Origin: Isosphaeraceae bacterium
Lineage (GTDB): Bacteria > Planctomycetota > Planctomycetia > Isosphaerales > Isosphaeraceae
Assembly (NCBI GenBank): GCA_025356435.1
Contig: JANXSY010000046.1
Coordinates: forward strand, 1 to 61,685
Reading direction: 5' to 3'
Length of the DNA stretch: 61,685 bases
This document shows, piece by piece, positions 51,461 to 60,142 of this stretch. Below the pieces are notes generated by a model that saw only the letters and a list, made by a program, of their open reading frames with translations, made no database searches and was not told the DNA's origin. The number at the start of each line of letters is the position of its first letter. Positions within the stretch are counted from its first letter, which is position 1. The position numbers and the translations under genes are program-made.

Positions 51461-53056
51461 ATGACCCGAATCGAGTCGCGGCCGATCCTCGCCGTGGGCC
51501 TGGCGGTGGCGATCCTCGTCTACGTCGGCTGCAGTCGCACGAACCCCTCCAGGCCAAGCGGGACGGGCTCGAAGGATGTCGTCGCGACGTCATCTGACTC
51601 CGCCACGCCCCCCGCAAACGCGAAGCTCTTCGCCGACTGGAAGGGCTTGCAGGGTGCCGTTGCGATCACCGGCGAGATGGACGGCTATCTCGACCCCTGC
51701 GGCTGCACCGCCGGCCAGCTCGGCGGGCTGGGACGCCGGTACGACCTCTTCGAGAAGATGCAGAATCAGAAGATCTCGTTCGCGAAAATCGATCTTGGCA
51801 GCCTGACCAAGTATCCTGCCGGAGAGCGCGGGGGCCTGGAACAGGCGAAGGTGAAGTTTGAGACCGCCCTCAAGGCGCTCGAATCCATGAAGTATGACGC
51901 GCTTGCCCTGAGCGCTGAAGACCTCAAGCTCGGGATCGACCACACGCTGAGCGTCTATCTGAACCACAAAGATCAGCTCAAAGTCGTCTCGGCCAACGCT
52001 GCCTTCGCCCCCGCGCTGGCCTCCGCCTTCGAAGGCACGATTCGCGAGAGTGTCGTTACGCAGGCGGGTCCCTACAAGGTCGGGATCACCGCCGTTATCG
52101 ACCCCGCCGCATACGACAAGCTCAAAGACCCCCAGCGCGACACCCTCGTCCTCAAGCCGCCCGAAGAGGTCCTTCCCGCGCTGCTCTCGAAGCTCGAAGC
52201 GACGACCGACATCCAGGTCTTGATGGTCCAGGGACCGCCCGAGCTGGCGAAGAAGCTCGGCGAGGCGTACCCGGGCTTCGAGATTGTCGTGTCCAAGTCG
52301 GAATATGCCGACCCGATGCACGACAACTCTCCGAGCCAGATCGTCACCGTCGGCCAGAAGGGGAAGTATGTCGGTGTTGTCGGCCTCTTCGAACCGATCA
52401 AAGAGAAGACGCCTGAGACCCGGTTCCACCTCCACTCACTCACGGCCGCGCGGCTCCGCAACGCCGAGCCGATGCGGGCCTTGATCGACGAGGAAATGCA
52501 GGGTCAGCTCAAGACGCTCGGAATCGTCGAGAACTACGTCCGGCATTCGAACGTCGAGGCACCGGCGGGGGCGGCGTATGTCGGGGCTGAGGGATGCAAG
52601 TCGTGCCACCCGAATACCTTCGCTCGATGGGCCGGGACGGGCCACGCCAGGGCGTTTGAGGTACTGATCCACAACCCCAAAGACGCCAAGCGGGTGCGCG
52701 AGTTCGACGCCGAGTGCATCAGTTGCCACACGACCGGCTTCACGTACAACACGGGCTGGGTGTCGTCAGAGAAGACCCCTTATCTCAAGGGCAACCAGTG
52801 CGAGAATTGTCACGGACCGGCGTCGAAGCATGTCGCCGAGCCCGACAATCTCAAGTTCCGTGAGGCGATGCACCGCCCGCCCGAGCTTGCTGACAAGGGT
52901 GGCATGTGCATCAAATGCCATGATGAGGACAACTCCCCCAAGGGATTCGACTTCGCCGTTCGATACGGCCAGGTCGCCCACAAGGGGATGGATGACTACC
53001 AAGACTCGCGCGTCCACAAGGGGATGACCCCCGAGCAGGCCCGCGCGGCGAAGTGA
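51461..53056 (+). CDS. Tetrahaem lipoprotein with metallophosphatase/5'-nucleotidase-like domain
   Basis: 531 residues from the second of two ATGs (AAGG 6 nt upstream). A lipoprotein signal ends in LVYVGC (lipobox Cys about 22). The middle part (about 50-355) resembles UshA-type metallophosphatases with a special DPCGCTAGQLGGLGRR motif in place of the usual D-x-H. The C-terminal 150 residues are a cytochrome c554-like domain with four haem sites CKSCH, CISCH, CENCH and CIKCH. It is probably anchored in a membrane facing the periplasm, as an electron-transfer protein. The missing D-x-H means phosphatase activity is doubtful. The C-G-C motif is striking. Confidence 0.88.
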   Translation: MTRIESRPILAVGLAVAILVYVGCSRTNPSRPSGTGSKDVVATSSDSATPPANAKLFADWKGLQGAVAITGEMDGYLDPCGCTAGQLGGLGRRYDLFEKMQNQKISFAKIDLGSLTKYPAGERGGLEQAKVKFETALKALESMKYDALALSAEDLKLGIDHTLSVYLNHKDQLKVVSANAAFAPALASAFEGTIRESVVTQAGPYKVGITAVIDPAAYDKLKDPQRDTLVLKPPEEVLPALLSKLEATTDIQVLMVQGPPELAKKLGEAYPGFEIVVSKSEYADPMHDNSPSQIVTVGQKGKYVGVVGLFEPIKEKTPETRFHLHSLTAARLRNAEPMRALIDEEMQGQLKTLGIVENYVRHSNVEAPAGAAYVGAEGCKSCHPNTFARWAGTGHARAFEVLIHNPKDAKRVREFDAECISCHTTGFTYNTGWVSSEKTPYLKGNQCENCHGPASKHVAEPDNLKFREAMHRPPELADKGGMCIKCHDEDNSPKGFDFAVRYGQVAHKGMDDYQDSRVHKGMTPEQARAAK

Positions 53057-53094
53057 TTGGTCCGACCCCGCCTTTACGGAAAAGGAGTTCCGAG

Positions 53095-53412
53095 ATGGCC
53101 TCAGCCCGGTTCCAGAGGATGGTCGAAACGTACCGCAAAGACCACACGAACCCGATCAACCACGCCCTCCACCTCTATCTGGGCTGGCCACTCGTCGCGG
53201 CGGCAGTGCTGCTCGTGCCGTTCCGGCCGTGGTGGTCACTGGCACTCTTCCTGACGGGCTATGCGATCATGTTCGCAGGTCACTTCGTCTTCGAGAAGAA
53301 CACGCCGACGATTCTCAAACACCCCAGCACCCCGTTCGTGATGGCGTGGTCGGTGATCCGGGGCCTCTCCGGCGGCATCGCCCGCCTGGCGACCTCGGGC
53401 AAGGGCCGGTAA
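53095..53412 (+). CDS. DUF962 (Mpo1-like) membrane protein
   Basis: 105 residues from the ATG with GGAG 6 nt upstream. The start FQRMVETYRKDHTNPINHALH (H at about 16 and 23) is the family's conserved histidine segment, followed by two or three membrane helices (about 26-42, 46-68, 82-97). The yeast relative Mpo1 is an Fe-dependent dioxygenase that shortens 2-hydroxy fatty acids. The bacterial members are uncharacterised. The conserved HxxxH and GHFVFEKNTP are kept here. It is transcribed after the tetrahaem gene with a 38-nt gap. Confidence 0.9.
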   Translation: MASARFQRMVETYRKDHTNPINHALHLYLGWPLVAAAVLLVPFRPWWSLALFLTGYAIMFAGHFVFEKNTPTILKHPSTPFVMAWSVIRGLSGGIARLATSGKGR

Positions 53413-53454
53413 GCTAGTTGTGTTGCAACCCACGTCCACCGGAGCCGTGCGGAG

Positions 53455-53703
53455 ATGGCGACCGCGACCCGACATTTCACCTGCGCTGACCACGGCCAGA
53501 GGATGTCGTTCGCCGAATTCGTCGATGGCGACCTCGAAGGCGTGCCTCACCTCGACGAACTCGCGCGGGGGGTGATCGTCGTGACCGAGGTTCCCGGGCC
53601 AAACCACGGTCGAGTCGTCATGAAGCTGGGCGCGCTGTTCGTGCATGACGACGATGACCATCCCGGTGTCATTCATTACCGCGCGGGCCGTGCCGAGTCC
53701 TGA
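53455..53703 (+). pseudogene. Truncated Uma2-family nuclease remnant
   Basis: 82 codons. MATATRHFTCADHGQRMSF and the stretch LDELARGVIVVTEVPGPNHG correspond to the N-terminal third of Uma2 (DUF820) nucleases, whose full length is about 190 residues. The reading stops at GVIHYRAGRAES, before the D-x(n)-E-x-K catalytic core. No continuation was found in another frame before the next gene. Uma2 copies are numerous in planctomycetes and often decay. An expressed short protein cannot be excluded. Confidence 0.65.
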
Positions 53704-53751
53704 GCTCTTCGGCTCGCCCGTCTGCATCTGAACAAAAAGCCAGTGATCCAC

Positions 53752-53781
53752 TTGACAGTTCCGAGCGAGGCCCGCTACGAT
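53752..53781 (+). promoter_or_regulatory. Sigma-70-type promoter for the tRNA-binding protein gene
   Basis: -35 TTGACA (53752-53757, perfect consensus), 18-nt spacer, -10 TACGAT (53776-53781). The start of transcription would be about 53788, 40 nt before the ATG. It also serves the downstream methyltransferase gene if the two are co-transcribed. Confidence 0.7.
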
Positions 53782-53826
53782 GCGAGCTGTCCGCTCGGGG
53801 TGACGTTTTGTCCATGAGGAGCCGAG

Positions 53827-54162
53827 ATGGCCGACCCGATCGTTTATGATGACTTCGCCAAGGTGGAACTGCGCGTGGCCAAGGTCCTTGAGGCCCGGCT
53901 GCACCCGAATGCGGACAAGTTGCTGCTCTTGTCGGTCGACCTCGGAGAAGAGGCCCCCCGGCAGATCGTCGCCGGGATCAAGGCTCACTACACGCCCGAA
54001 AGCCTGGTCGGGAAGAAGATCATCATCGTGGCGAATCTTGCCCCGGCAATGCTCCGAGGCGAGACATCGAGCGGAATGTTGCTCGCGGCGACTTCCGGCG
54101 AGAAGGTGATCCTGCTCACGGTCGACGATCAAGACTGCGTCGTCGGCGCGAGAATCAAGTAG
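53827..54162 (+). CDS. Stand-alone tRNA-binding OB-fold protein (MetRS beta-like)
   Basis: 111 residues, one EMAP/MetRS C-terminal-type OB fold: DFAKVELRVAKVLEARLHPNADKLLLLSVDLG, then QIVAGIKAHYTPESLVGKKIIIVANLAPAMLRG and the tail SSGMLLAAT. This domain is fused to MetG in many bacteria; as a separate protein it can bind MetRS or act like the chaperone CsaA. The ATG follows GAGGA by 6 nt. It is followed 9 nt later by the DNA methyltransferase gene. Confidence 0.92.
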   Translation: MADPIVYDDFAKVELRVAKVLEARLHPNADKLLLLSVDLGEEAPRQIVAGIKAHYTPESLVGKKIIIVANLAPAMLRGETSSGMLLAATSGEKVILLTVDDQDCVVGARIK

Positions 54163-54171
54163 TCGGGATAC

Positions 54172-55635
54172 GTGTCGAAGGCGTCGGAGGTCTCTCACTT
54201 GCGTCGCGACCTGGGGGATTTCCAGACGCCGCCCGGACTCGTCTCGGCGGTGCTCGACCGGCTCGACTCGCTTGGCATCTCTCATCCCCGCGTCCTCGAA
54301 CCGACCTGCGGACGCGGGCATTTCCTTGCCGGGCTGCTCGACCGGCCCGGGCCGCCCCGCGAAATCTTCGGATTCGAGATCCAGTCCGATCACCTCGAAG
54401 CCGCGCGACGGGCGACCTCGGCGGCGATGGTCCGCGTCGTCCTCGAACAGGCCGACCTCTTCGCGACGGATCTCGGCACGATCGCCTGGCGGACGGACGG
54501 CCCGCTCCTCGTCGTGGGCAACCCCCCCTGGGTGACGACCGCCGACCTCGGCCGACTCGAAAGTCAGAACGGTCCCATACGGATTGTGGTCGAGGGAATG
54601 ACCGGCCTCGATGCCCGGACCGGTCGGTCGAACTTTGATCTGGCTGAGGCTGTCTGGCACAAGCTCCTCACCGAACTCAACGAGCCCGACGCCACGATCG
54701 CGATGCTCTGCAAGCTCTCGACCGCCCGCAGCGTCCTCCGATGGGCCGTGACGACCGCGCGACCGGTCGCCTCGGCGACGATCCATCGGCTCGACGCCCA
54801 CCGATGGTTCGGAGCGGCCGTCGGCGCCTGCCTCTTCGTCGTCCGGCTGGGGTCTGTTCGCTCTTGCGACCGCGTGGACGTCTATCCCGACCTCGTCTCC
54901 GACACGCCCGAGACCACCATCGGCGTCGTCGACGGCCTGCTCGTGGCCGACCTTGCGGCTTTCGAAAGGACATCTCACGCTTTCGGTCAGTCTCGGCTGG
55001 TCTGGCGTCAAGGCGTCAAGCACGACGCGGCATCTGTGATGGAACTGACCGAGATCGATGGGACGCTGCGGAACGGTCACGGTGAAGTGGTCGACATCGA
55101 GCCCGAGCACATCTTTCCGCTCCGGAAGGGTGTCGACCTCGCGGGGAGATCCGTCACCTCGCGCGGCCGATCCGTGATTGTCACCCAGCGACGGCTCGGC
55201 GAGGATACGACAGCGCTCTCAGGCCGATCTCCGCGTCTTTGGGCCTATCTCAACCGACATGCCGACATCTTCAAGGCTCGTAAGTCAAAGGTCTACGCCG
55301 GTCACGTCCCGTTCGCCATGTTTGGGGTCGGAGACTACACGTTCGCGTCGCACAAGGTTGCCATCCCTGGCCTGCACAAAGGGGTGCCATTTCAGGCGAT
55401 CGGGACGGAGGGGGGACGGCCGGTATTGCTCGACGACACCTGCTACTTCCTCCCCTGCGAGACGGCCCTTGAGGCGGACCGGCTCGCCGGATTGCTGAAC
55501 GGACCGGAAGCGCAATCGCTGATCGCCGCGTTGCGATTTCCCGACGCCAAGCGATCGATCACGAAGGCGATTCTCCAGCGCATCGACCTCGATCGGCTCA
55601 AAGGAGCGGTTGAATTGGGTGGCCCCGGTTCTTGA
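54172..55635 (+). CDS. Orphan adenine-N6 DNA methyltransferase (TaqI/type IIG-like)
   Basis: 487 residues from a GTG with GGGA 5 nt upstream. SAM motif I is VLEPTCGRGHFLAG and catalytic motif IV is NPPWVTTADL (the N-P-P-W of gamma-class adenine methylases). About 300 residues of target-recognition type follow (up to FKARKSKVYAGHVPFAMFG, common in type IIG and BREX-like methylases). No restriction enzyme, specificity subunit or defence gene is adjacent, so it is an orphan or part of a distant system. It starts 9 nt after the OB-fold gene, an unexpected partner. Confidence 0.88.
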   Translation: MSKASEVSHLRRDLGDFQTPPGLVSAVLDRLDSLGISHPRVLEPTCGRGHFLAGLLDRPGPPREIFGFEIQSDHLEAARRATSAAMVRVVLEQADLFATDLGTIAWRTDGPLLVVGNPPWVTTADLGRLESQNGPIRIVVEGMTGLDARTGRSNFDLAEAVWHKLLTELNEPDATIAMLCKLSTARSVLRWAVTTARPVASATIHRLDAHRWFGAAVGACLFVVRLGSVRSCDRVDVYPDLVSDTPETTIGVVDGLLVADLAAFERTSHAFGQSRLVWRQGVKHDAASVMELTEIDGTLRNGHGEVVDIEPEHIFPLRKGVDLAGRSVTSRGRSVIVTQRRLGEDTTALSGRSPRLWAYLNRHADIFKARKSKVYAGHVPFAMFGVGDYTFASHKVAIPGLHKGVPFQAIGTEGGRPVLLDDTCYFLPCETALEADRLAGLLNGPEAQSLIAALRFPDAKRSITKAILQRIDLDRLKGAVELGGPGS

Positions 55636-55743
55636 ACCGAGGAGGTGAGGCAACAGGAGGCAGACGACCCTGGCCAGGCCACTCGGGGTCGAGTAGAACC
55701 GTGCGATATTCCTCATCATTCCCCGCGACATTGAGGCCCTGAC

Positions 55744-56496
55744 ATGGCGTTCGCCACGATCAACTACTTCAGTCAATCGCTCGCGAAGGCCTCGTCGTTC
55801 AACGTCGTCTTCCCTGACGATCCGAAGATCCCCAAGCCGTGGTCTGTGTTCTATCTGTTGCACGGGCTTTCGGACGACCACACGATCTGGATGCGCCGGA
55901 CGAGCATTGAACGCTATGTGGCGGGCCTGCCACTGGTGGTCGTGATGCCCGACGGCGGCCGAGGGTGGTACACCAACGGCGTTGAGGGCTATGCGCATGA
56001 AGATGACCTGATCAAAGACGTGGTCGGGCTTGTCGAACATACGTTCCCCGTCAGAGCCGAGCGGGCGGGCCGCGCGATCGGGGGGCTCTCGATGGGAGGC
56101 TACGGCGCGGTGAAGATCGGGCTCAAGCATCACGAGATGTTTGCCAGCGTGACCTCGCACTCGGGAGCGCTCGGGTTCTTGCGTATCGATACGAACGAGG
56201 CCAAGGGGCTCAGCCCCGAGTTTTCGAGGATCTTCGGCAAGTCGCCCAAGGGGGGGCCGGAAGACCCGTTCGCGATCGTCGAGAGGGTTGACCACGGTCG
56301 GCTGCCGGCGATGCGGATCGACTGCGGAGTCGGCGACTTTCTCCTCGATCAGAACCGCAAGTTTCACTCGCATCTCGATGCGCTCCACATCCCGCACGAG
56401 TATCAGGAATACCCGGGCTCGCACGACTGGGGCTATTGGGATACGCATGTTCAAGAGGCAATCGCGTTCCATGCCAAGAATCTCAAGCTAAAGTGA
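55744..56496 (+). CDS. Esterase-D/tributyrin-esterase-like alpha/beta hydrolase
   Basis: 250 residues. Oxyanion region YLLHGLSDDHTIW, nucleophile elbow GGLSMGGYGAVK (Ser about 119), then a C-terminal His in YPGSHDWGYWD. It lacks a signal peptide. The family includes S-formylglutathione hydrolase and acetyl-ester or feruloyl esterases; exact substrate unknown. A formaldehyde link is tempting given the C1 cofactor genes 30 kb away but unsupported. It is alone in a transcript between the methylase and recN. Confidence 0.92.
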   Translation: MAFATINYFSQSLAKASSFNVVFPDDPKIPKPWSVFYLLHGLSDDHTIWMRRTSIERYVAGLPLVVVMPDGGRGWYTNGVEGYAHEDDLIKDVVGLVEHTFPVRAERAGRAIGGLSMGGYGAVKIGLKHHEMFASVTSHSGALGFLRIDTNEAKGLSPEFSRIFGKSPKGGPEDPFAIVERVDHGRLPAMRIDCGVGDFLLDQNRKFHSHLDALHIPHEYQEYPGSHDWGYWDTHVQEAIAFHAKNLKLK

Positions 56497-56585
56497 TTTG
56501 AGAGGGCGCGGCCCGGTCGTTGAAACCGGGTCGACCGCGAAGGATGAATCCCAACTCTTCGGCCTCTCTGTGGAGGCAGCGATCC

Positions 56586-58286
56586 GTGCTTCGCGAACTC
56601 TCCGTGCAGAACCTCGCCCTGATCGAAGACGTGCGAATTGAGCTCGAACCGGGCTATTGCGCCTGGACAGGCGAGACCGGCGCAGGGAAGAGCTTGCTGC
56701 TCACTGCGCTCGGCCTGGTCCTCGGCGAAAAGGCCTCAGCCGACCTCGTCCGGCAGGGTTGCGGCGAGGCTCGCGCGTCGGCTGTCTTCGAACTCGTCGA
56801 CCCGTCCCTGCGTGCTGAGGTCGAGTCGATCCTCGGCCTCGGTCTTGATGAGGAATCGTTGATCCTGACCCGTCGTGTCTCGTCAACGGGGAGGAGCCAG
56901 GCCCACGCCAACGGGATGCCCGTCGCGGTCTCGATGTTGCGGACGCTGGGATCGCGGCTCATTGACATCCACGGCCAGCACGAAGGCCGTGCGTTGCTCG
57001 AACCCGACCGCCAACGCGACTGGCTCGATGCCTTCGCCGGCCTGGCCGAGACTATCGCCACATATCGATCGGCGAGAGACGACTTCGACGCCCTCCGTCG
57101 ACGTCGCACGGCCCTCATCGAGGCCGCATCGCGTCGCGAGCGAGAGAAGTCGCTCCTGCTCTTCGAAGAGGAAGAGTTGGCGGCGGCCGACCCCTACCTC
57201 GGTGAGCACGACGAACTGGCGCTCGAGGCTCACCGGCTCGCGAACCTCGGCTCACTCCGCGCGGCGGCTGCGGAGGGCTTCAAATTGCTCTACGAGGCGG
57301 ATCGATCGGCTCAAGGGTTGCTCGAAACCGTGGCCCGACGGCTCGACGGCCTCTCGGGATCGGTCTCCGAATTCGCCGACGCGGCGGCCGACCTCACGCG
57401 GATCGCCGACGAGACGCGCGAGGTAGCCTATACGCTCCGACGGCTCGGCCAGGGGTGGGACGACGATCCGACTCGACTCGACAAGGTCGAGGCAAGGCTG
57501 GCCACCTATCGACGCCTGGCATCGCGGTTCCGTTGCCGGCCCGATGAGCTGGCCACGCGACGGGATGCGATCACGCTTCAGATCGCCTCAATCGCACGAG
57601 ACGAGTCCGACATCGCCTCGCTCGAAGCGCCGATCGCCGAGACCTGGACGGCTTTGCGGGAGGCGGCGCGAGTCTTGACAGAGAAGCGCCGACACGCGGC
57701 GAAGTCGTTCGCGAAGTCGGTGCAGGTGCGACTAAAATCGCTCAGCCTCGGCGAGGCACGACTCTCGGTCGAGGTCGAATCCGACCCGTTGCCCGAAGCT
57801 CCTCCCGCGACGTCTTGCCCTCCCGAGCACGGGGCCGACCGCGTTGAATTCCTCTTCACGCCGAACCAGGGCGAGACCCCTCGGCCGCTCCGCAAAATCG
57901 TCTCAGGAGGCGAGTTATCCCGGGTCACGCTCGCCGTGAAGGCGGTGCTCGCAGGAGTTGACGGGGTGCCGACCCTGGTTTTCGACGAGATTGACACGGG
58001 CGTCGGCGGCCGACTCGGCGCGGCGCTCGGAAAGACCCTTGCCGATCTGGCCACCCATCATCAAGTGATCTGCGTGACGCATCTCCCTCAGATGGCGAGC
58101 TTCGCGACCCATCAGTGGGTGATCCGCAAGGCCACCGAGCGGGGACGGACCCGGACCTCGATCACCGCGCTGAGCGAGACCGAACGGGTCGGCGAACTGG
58201 CCGCCATGCTGCGCGGTGACTCGGCCGCCGAATCGACTCGAACCGAAGCCCTCGCGATGCTCCTCGAAGCCCGCGCGTTGCGGTAA
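56586..58286 (+). CDS. recN: DNA repair protein RecN
   Basis: 566 residues from the GTG with GGAGG 9 nt upstream, giving VLRELSVQNLALIEDV, the normal family start; an ATG at 56520 would add 22 odd residues. P-loop TGETGAGKS (about 30-38), RLIDIHGQHEGR (signature helix), two coiled-coil arms (about 150-370), ABC signature VSGGELSRVTLAV and Walker B LVFDEIDTGVGGR, then VTHLPQMAS. RecN is an SMC-like ATPase that gathers broken DNA ends. All motifs are intact and the length is normal. Confidence 0.96.
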   Translation: MLRELSVQNLALIEDVRIELEPGYCAWTGETGAGKSLLLTALGLVLGEKASADLVRQGCGEARASAVFELVDPSLRAEVESILGLGLDEESLILTRRVSSTGRSQAHANGMPVAVSMLRTLGSRLIDIHGQHEGRALLEPDRQRDWLDAFAGLAETIATYRSARDDFDALRRRRTALIEAASRREREKSLLLFEEEELAAADPYLGEHDELALEAHRLANLGSLRAAAAEGFKLLYEADRSAQGLLETVARRLDGLSGSVSEFADAAADLTRIADETREVAYTLRRLGQGWDDDPTRLDKVEARLATYRRLASRFRCRPDELATRRDAITLQIASIARDESDIASLEAPIAETWTALREAARVLTEKRRHAAKSFAKSVQVRLKSLSLGEARLSVEVESDPLPEAPPATSCPPEHGADRVEFLFTPNQGETPRPLRKIVSGGELSRVTLAVKAVLAGVDGVPTLVFDEIDTGVGGRLGAALGKTLADLATHHQVICVTHLPQMASFATHQWVIRKATERGRTRTSITALSETERVGELAAMLRGDSAAESTRTEALAMLLEARALR

Positions 58287-58404
58287 ACTCGGCGGCGGTG
58301 TCGTTCACAATTCGACTCCTGCCAGGTTCCGGGAGAAGGGTCGAGGCAGCGTCTTTCGCGTTACCTCAAATTTGTCATCCTCGCTGTGACCGATCGCGGC
58401 AGAC

Positions 58405-58433
58405 TGTTCTCAGGGTATGTACCTGCCTATAGT
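58405..58433 (+). promoter_or_regulatory. Possible promoter of the small secreted protein gene
   Basis: Weak -35 TGTTCT (58405-58410), 17-nt spacer, good -10 TATAGT (58428-58433). The dyad GGGTA (58413) / TACCC (58433) spans the -10 and could be an operator. About 65 nt of leader follow. Confidence 0.4.
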
Positions 58434-58501
58434 ACCCTGTAGAACCGGGTAAGTTTCGCCTGATGCAAGTCGATTTCACCGCGTAGAAAGTTCATCCGAT
58501 C

Positions 58502-58792
58502 ATGTCACTCTCTCTCCGATCGATCCTCGTTGCCGCTGGGCTGGCGGTCGTCGGCATTGGGGCCAGACCCGCCGAGGCCCAGGTCGTCTATGCCCAGCCC
58601 CGCGTCTATGCCGCCCCGCGCTATTACTCGAACTCCGGGGTTGTCACCAGGTTCGCACCACGGGGTGGGATCGGCACGACGCCGTTCCTCGGCAATACCC
58701 GTGGCCTCGGTGCCTATTCCCACAACTTCGACGCCGACAATCGCCCCGCGACCGTCTACCCCAGGCGCTATAACCGTCGAGGCTGGTGGTGA
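58502..58792 (+). CDS. Small secreted protein, Tyr/Arg-rich
   Basis: 96 residues. Clear signal peptide (MSLSLRSILVAAGLAVVGIG, cleavage after AEA-Q near 26), then VVYAQPRVYAAPRYYSNSG and a basic, aromatic tail ending RRYNRRGWW. No known domain. It resembles the many small Tyr/Pro/Arg-rich exported proteins of planctomycetes. Its whole length lies antisense to the end of the DUF418 gene on the other strand. I believe this frame because of the signal peptide and the upstream promoter-like sequence. Confidence 0.72.
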   Translation: MSLSLRSILVAAGLAVVGIGARPAEAQVVYAQPRVYAAPRYYSNSGVVTRFAPRGGIGTTPFLGNTRGLGAYSHNFDADNRPATVYPRRYNRRGWW

Positions 58793-60142
58793 GTCGTCCG
58801 CTGCGACGGCCAACCGGGGCTCGCGGCGGAACGGCTGCGGCGCCCCGTAGGTCAGGGATCGCCAGATCCATTCGGCGGGGCCGAAACGAAACCGCGCGAG
58901 CCAGAACGGGCTGAAATTAAGCTGAAACGCCCAGATGGCCAGAACGATCGGTACCAGGCCGAGCCGGTGAATCCTGGCGAAGAGGCCGAATCCGTAGCCG
59001 TAGAATAGCGTTGTGCAGACGATCGATTGCAGCAGGTAATTGCTCAGGGCCATCCGGCCGACAGCGGCAAGCTTTCGCATCAATTGTGCGAAGGTATTCG
59101 ACTGATAGAGGATCATGACGACGCCAACATGACCGAGCGTGAGGAACGGCCCGCTCGTCTCGCGAATGAGCCACCAGCCTTCGGTAGCGTAGGCGAGTCC
59201 TTCTCGTTTGAAGAAGTCATGATGCCAGTCGATGGCGATGTCAGCGAAGACCATGGGCAGGCCGACGGCGTAACCGACGAACGCCAGTCGACGATAAAAC
59301 CCCGGTGTCCGGCACGCTGAAAAGACGCCGAGCTTCATCAAACCCATCCCGAGGATCATCCTGCCGCCGATGAGCCACCACTCGCCGAAGAGGAAAGCGA
59401 AGAGGTGCATCTCGAAGACCGCCGGTATCCGGTACGCGACGATCTGGCGATAACTGCCCCGATACAGCGTGATTTCGTCGCGAAACCTCTTGGCTCTCGT
59501 CTTCTCGTCCGCGCCGATCTTCTTGCGGATTTCTAGCACATCGAGCCGCCAGTCGGGCCGAGGTACTCCCGCATGGGCTTCGGCTTTGACCTGCGCGATG
59601 GTCGTGTCGAGGAAGCGGATCGCGGCCCGCATCGCGAACCAGGTCGGGAAGGCCAGACAGAGCAGCAATACGCCGATCACGACAAGCGTACGTCCCGAGA
59701 GACGACGAAACGGATAGAGCGCGAACCCGCAAAGCGCGTAGAGCACGAGGATATCGCCGGCCCAGATCAGGTAGGCGTGACAGAGGCCGATCACGAGAAG
59801 GAAAAAGACTCGTCGATAATAAATGCGTCGGAGCAACGTCCCCCGAGCGTCAGCGCGGTCGGACATGAGCACCAGGCCCGCGCCAAAGAGCATGGAGAAG
59901 ATCGTCATCATCTTTGTATCGAAGACGATGTACGTGAACATCCAGAGGGCGAGGTCTTCCCAAGAATATCCCGGCGCGAGCGTTGGCGAGTCGTAGACGG
60001 GGAAGGGCCAGGCAAAGCCGACGATGTTCATCGCCAGAATGCCGAGCAGCGCTACCCCCCGCAGTACGTCGACCGAGGCCACCCGATCGGCACCGACGAC
60101 CGGCTCGGACGCGGGCCGTGGTTCGTCTTCCGGGACGATCAT
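58505..60142 (-). CDS. DUF418 family multi-pass membrane protein with antisense-overlapping tail
   Basis: 545 residues. N-terminal DUF418/acyltransferase-3-like region (VASVDVLRGVALLGILAMNI) and about 10 membrane helices. The C-terminal DUF418 domain ends with FGPAEWIWRSLTYGAPQPFRR near residue 435. The last 110 residues are Pro/Gly/Asp-rich, lie exactly antisense to the small secreted gene, and probably have no function or are mis-called; most homologs stop at the RR. The start overlaps the Nudix stop by ATGA. Role unknown; the family may move or modify cell-envelope precursors. Confidence 0.85.
   Translation of the reverse strand: MIVPEDEPRPASEPVVGADRVASVDVLRGVALLGILAMNIVGFAWPFPVYDSPTLAPGYSWEDLALWMFTYIVFDTKMMTIFSMLFGAGLVLMSDRADARGTLLRRIYYRRVFFLLVIGLCHAYLIWAGDILVLYALCGFALYPFRRLSGRTLVVIGVLLLCLAFPTWFAMRAAIRFLDTTIAQVKAEAHAGVPRPDWRLDVLEIRKKIGADEKTRAKRFRDEITLYRGSYRQIVAYRIPAVFEMHLFAFLFGEWWLIGGRMILGMGLMKLGVFSACRTPGFYRRLAFVGYAVGLPMVFADIAIDWHHDFFKREGLAYATEGWWLIRETSGPFLTLGHVGVVMILYQSNTFAQLMRKLAAVGRMALSNYLLQSIVCTTLFYGYGFGLFARIHRLGLVPIVLAIWAFQLNFSPFWLARFRFGPAEWIWRSLTYGAPQPFRREPRLAVAADDSPPASTVIAPGVDGRGAIVGVEVVGIGTEATGIAEERRRADPTPWCEPGDNPGVRVIARGGIDAGLGIDDLGLGGSGPNADDRQPSGNEDRSERE

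Noticed and set aside
53095..53412. Link between the DUF962 (Mpo1-like) gene and the possible sphingolipid-like locus at 12.6-20 kb
   Set aside because: Yeast Mpo1 acts in phytosphingosine breakdown, but the genes are 33 kb apart and bacterial DUF962 is uncharacterised; too weak to claim.
53236..55110. 624-codon minus-strand frame across DUF962, the Uma2 remnant, the OB protein and the methylase
   Set aside because: It would cover four well-supported genes on the other strand and shows no domain.
55744..56496. Esterase as S-formylglutathione hydrolase working with the C1 cofactor genes
   Set aside because: Family motifs fit many esterases, and there is no glutathione-dependent formaldehyde gene nearby.
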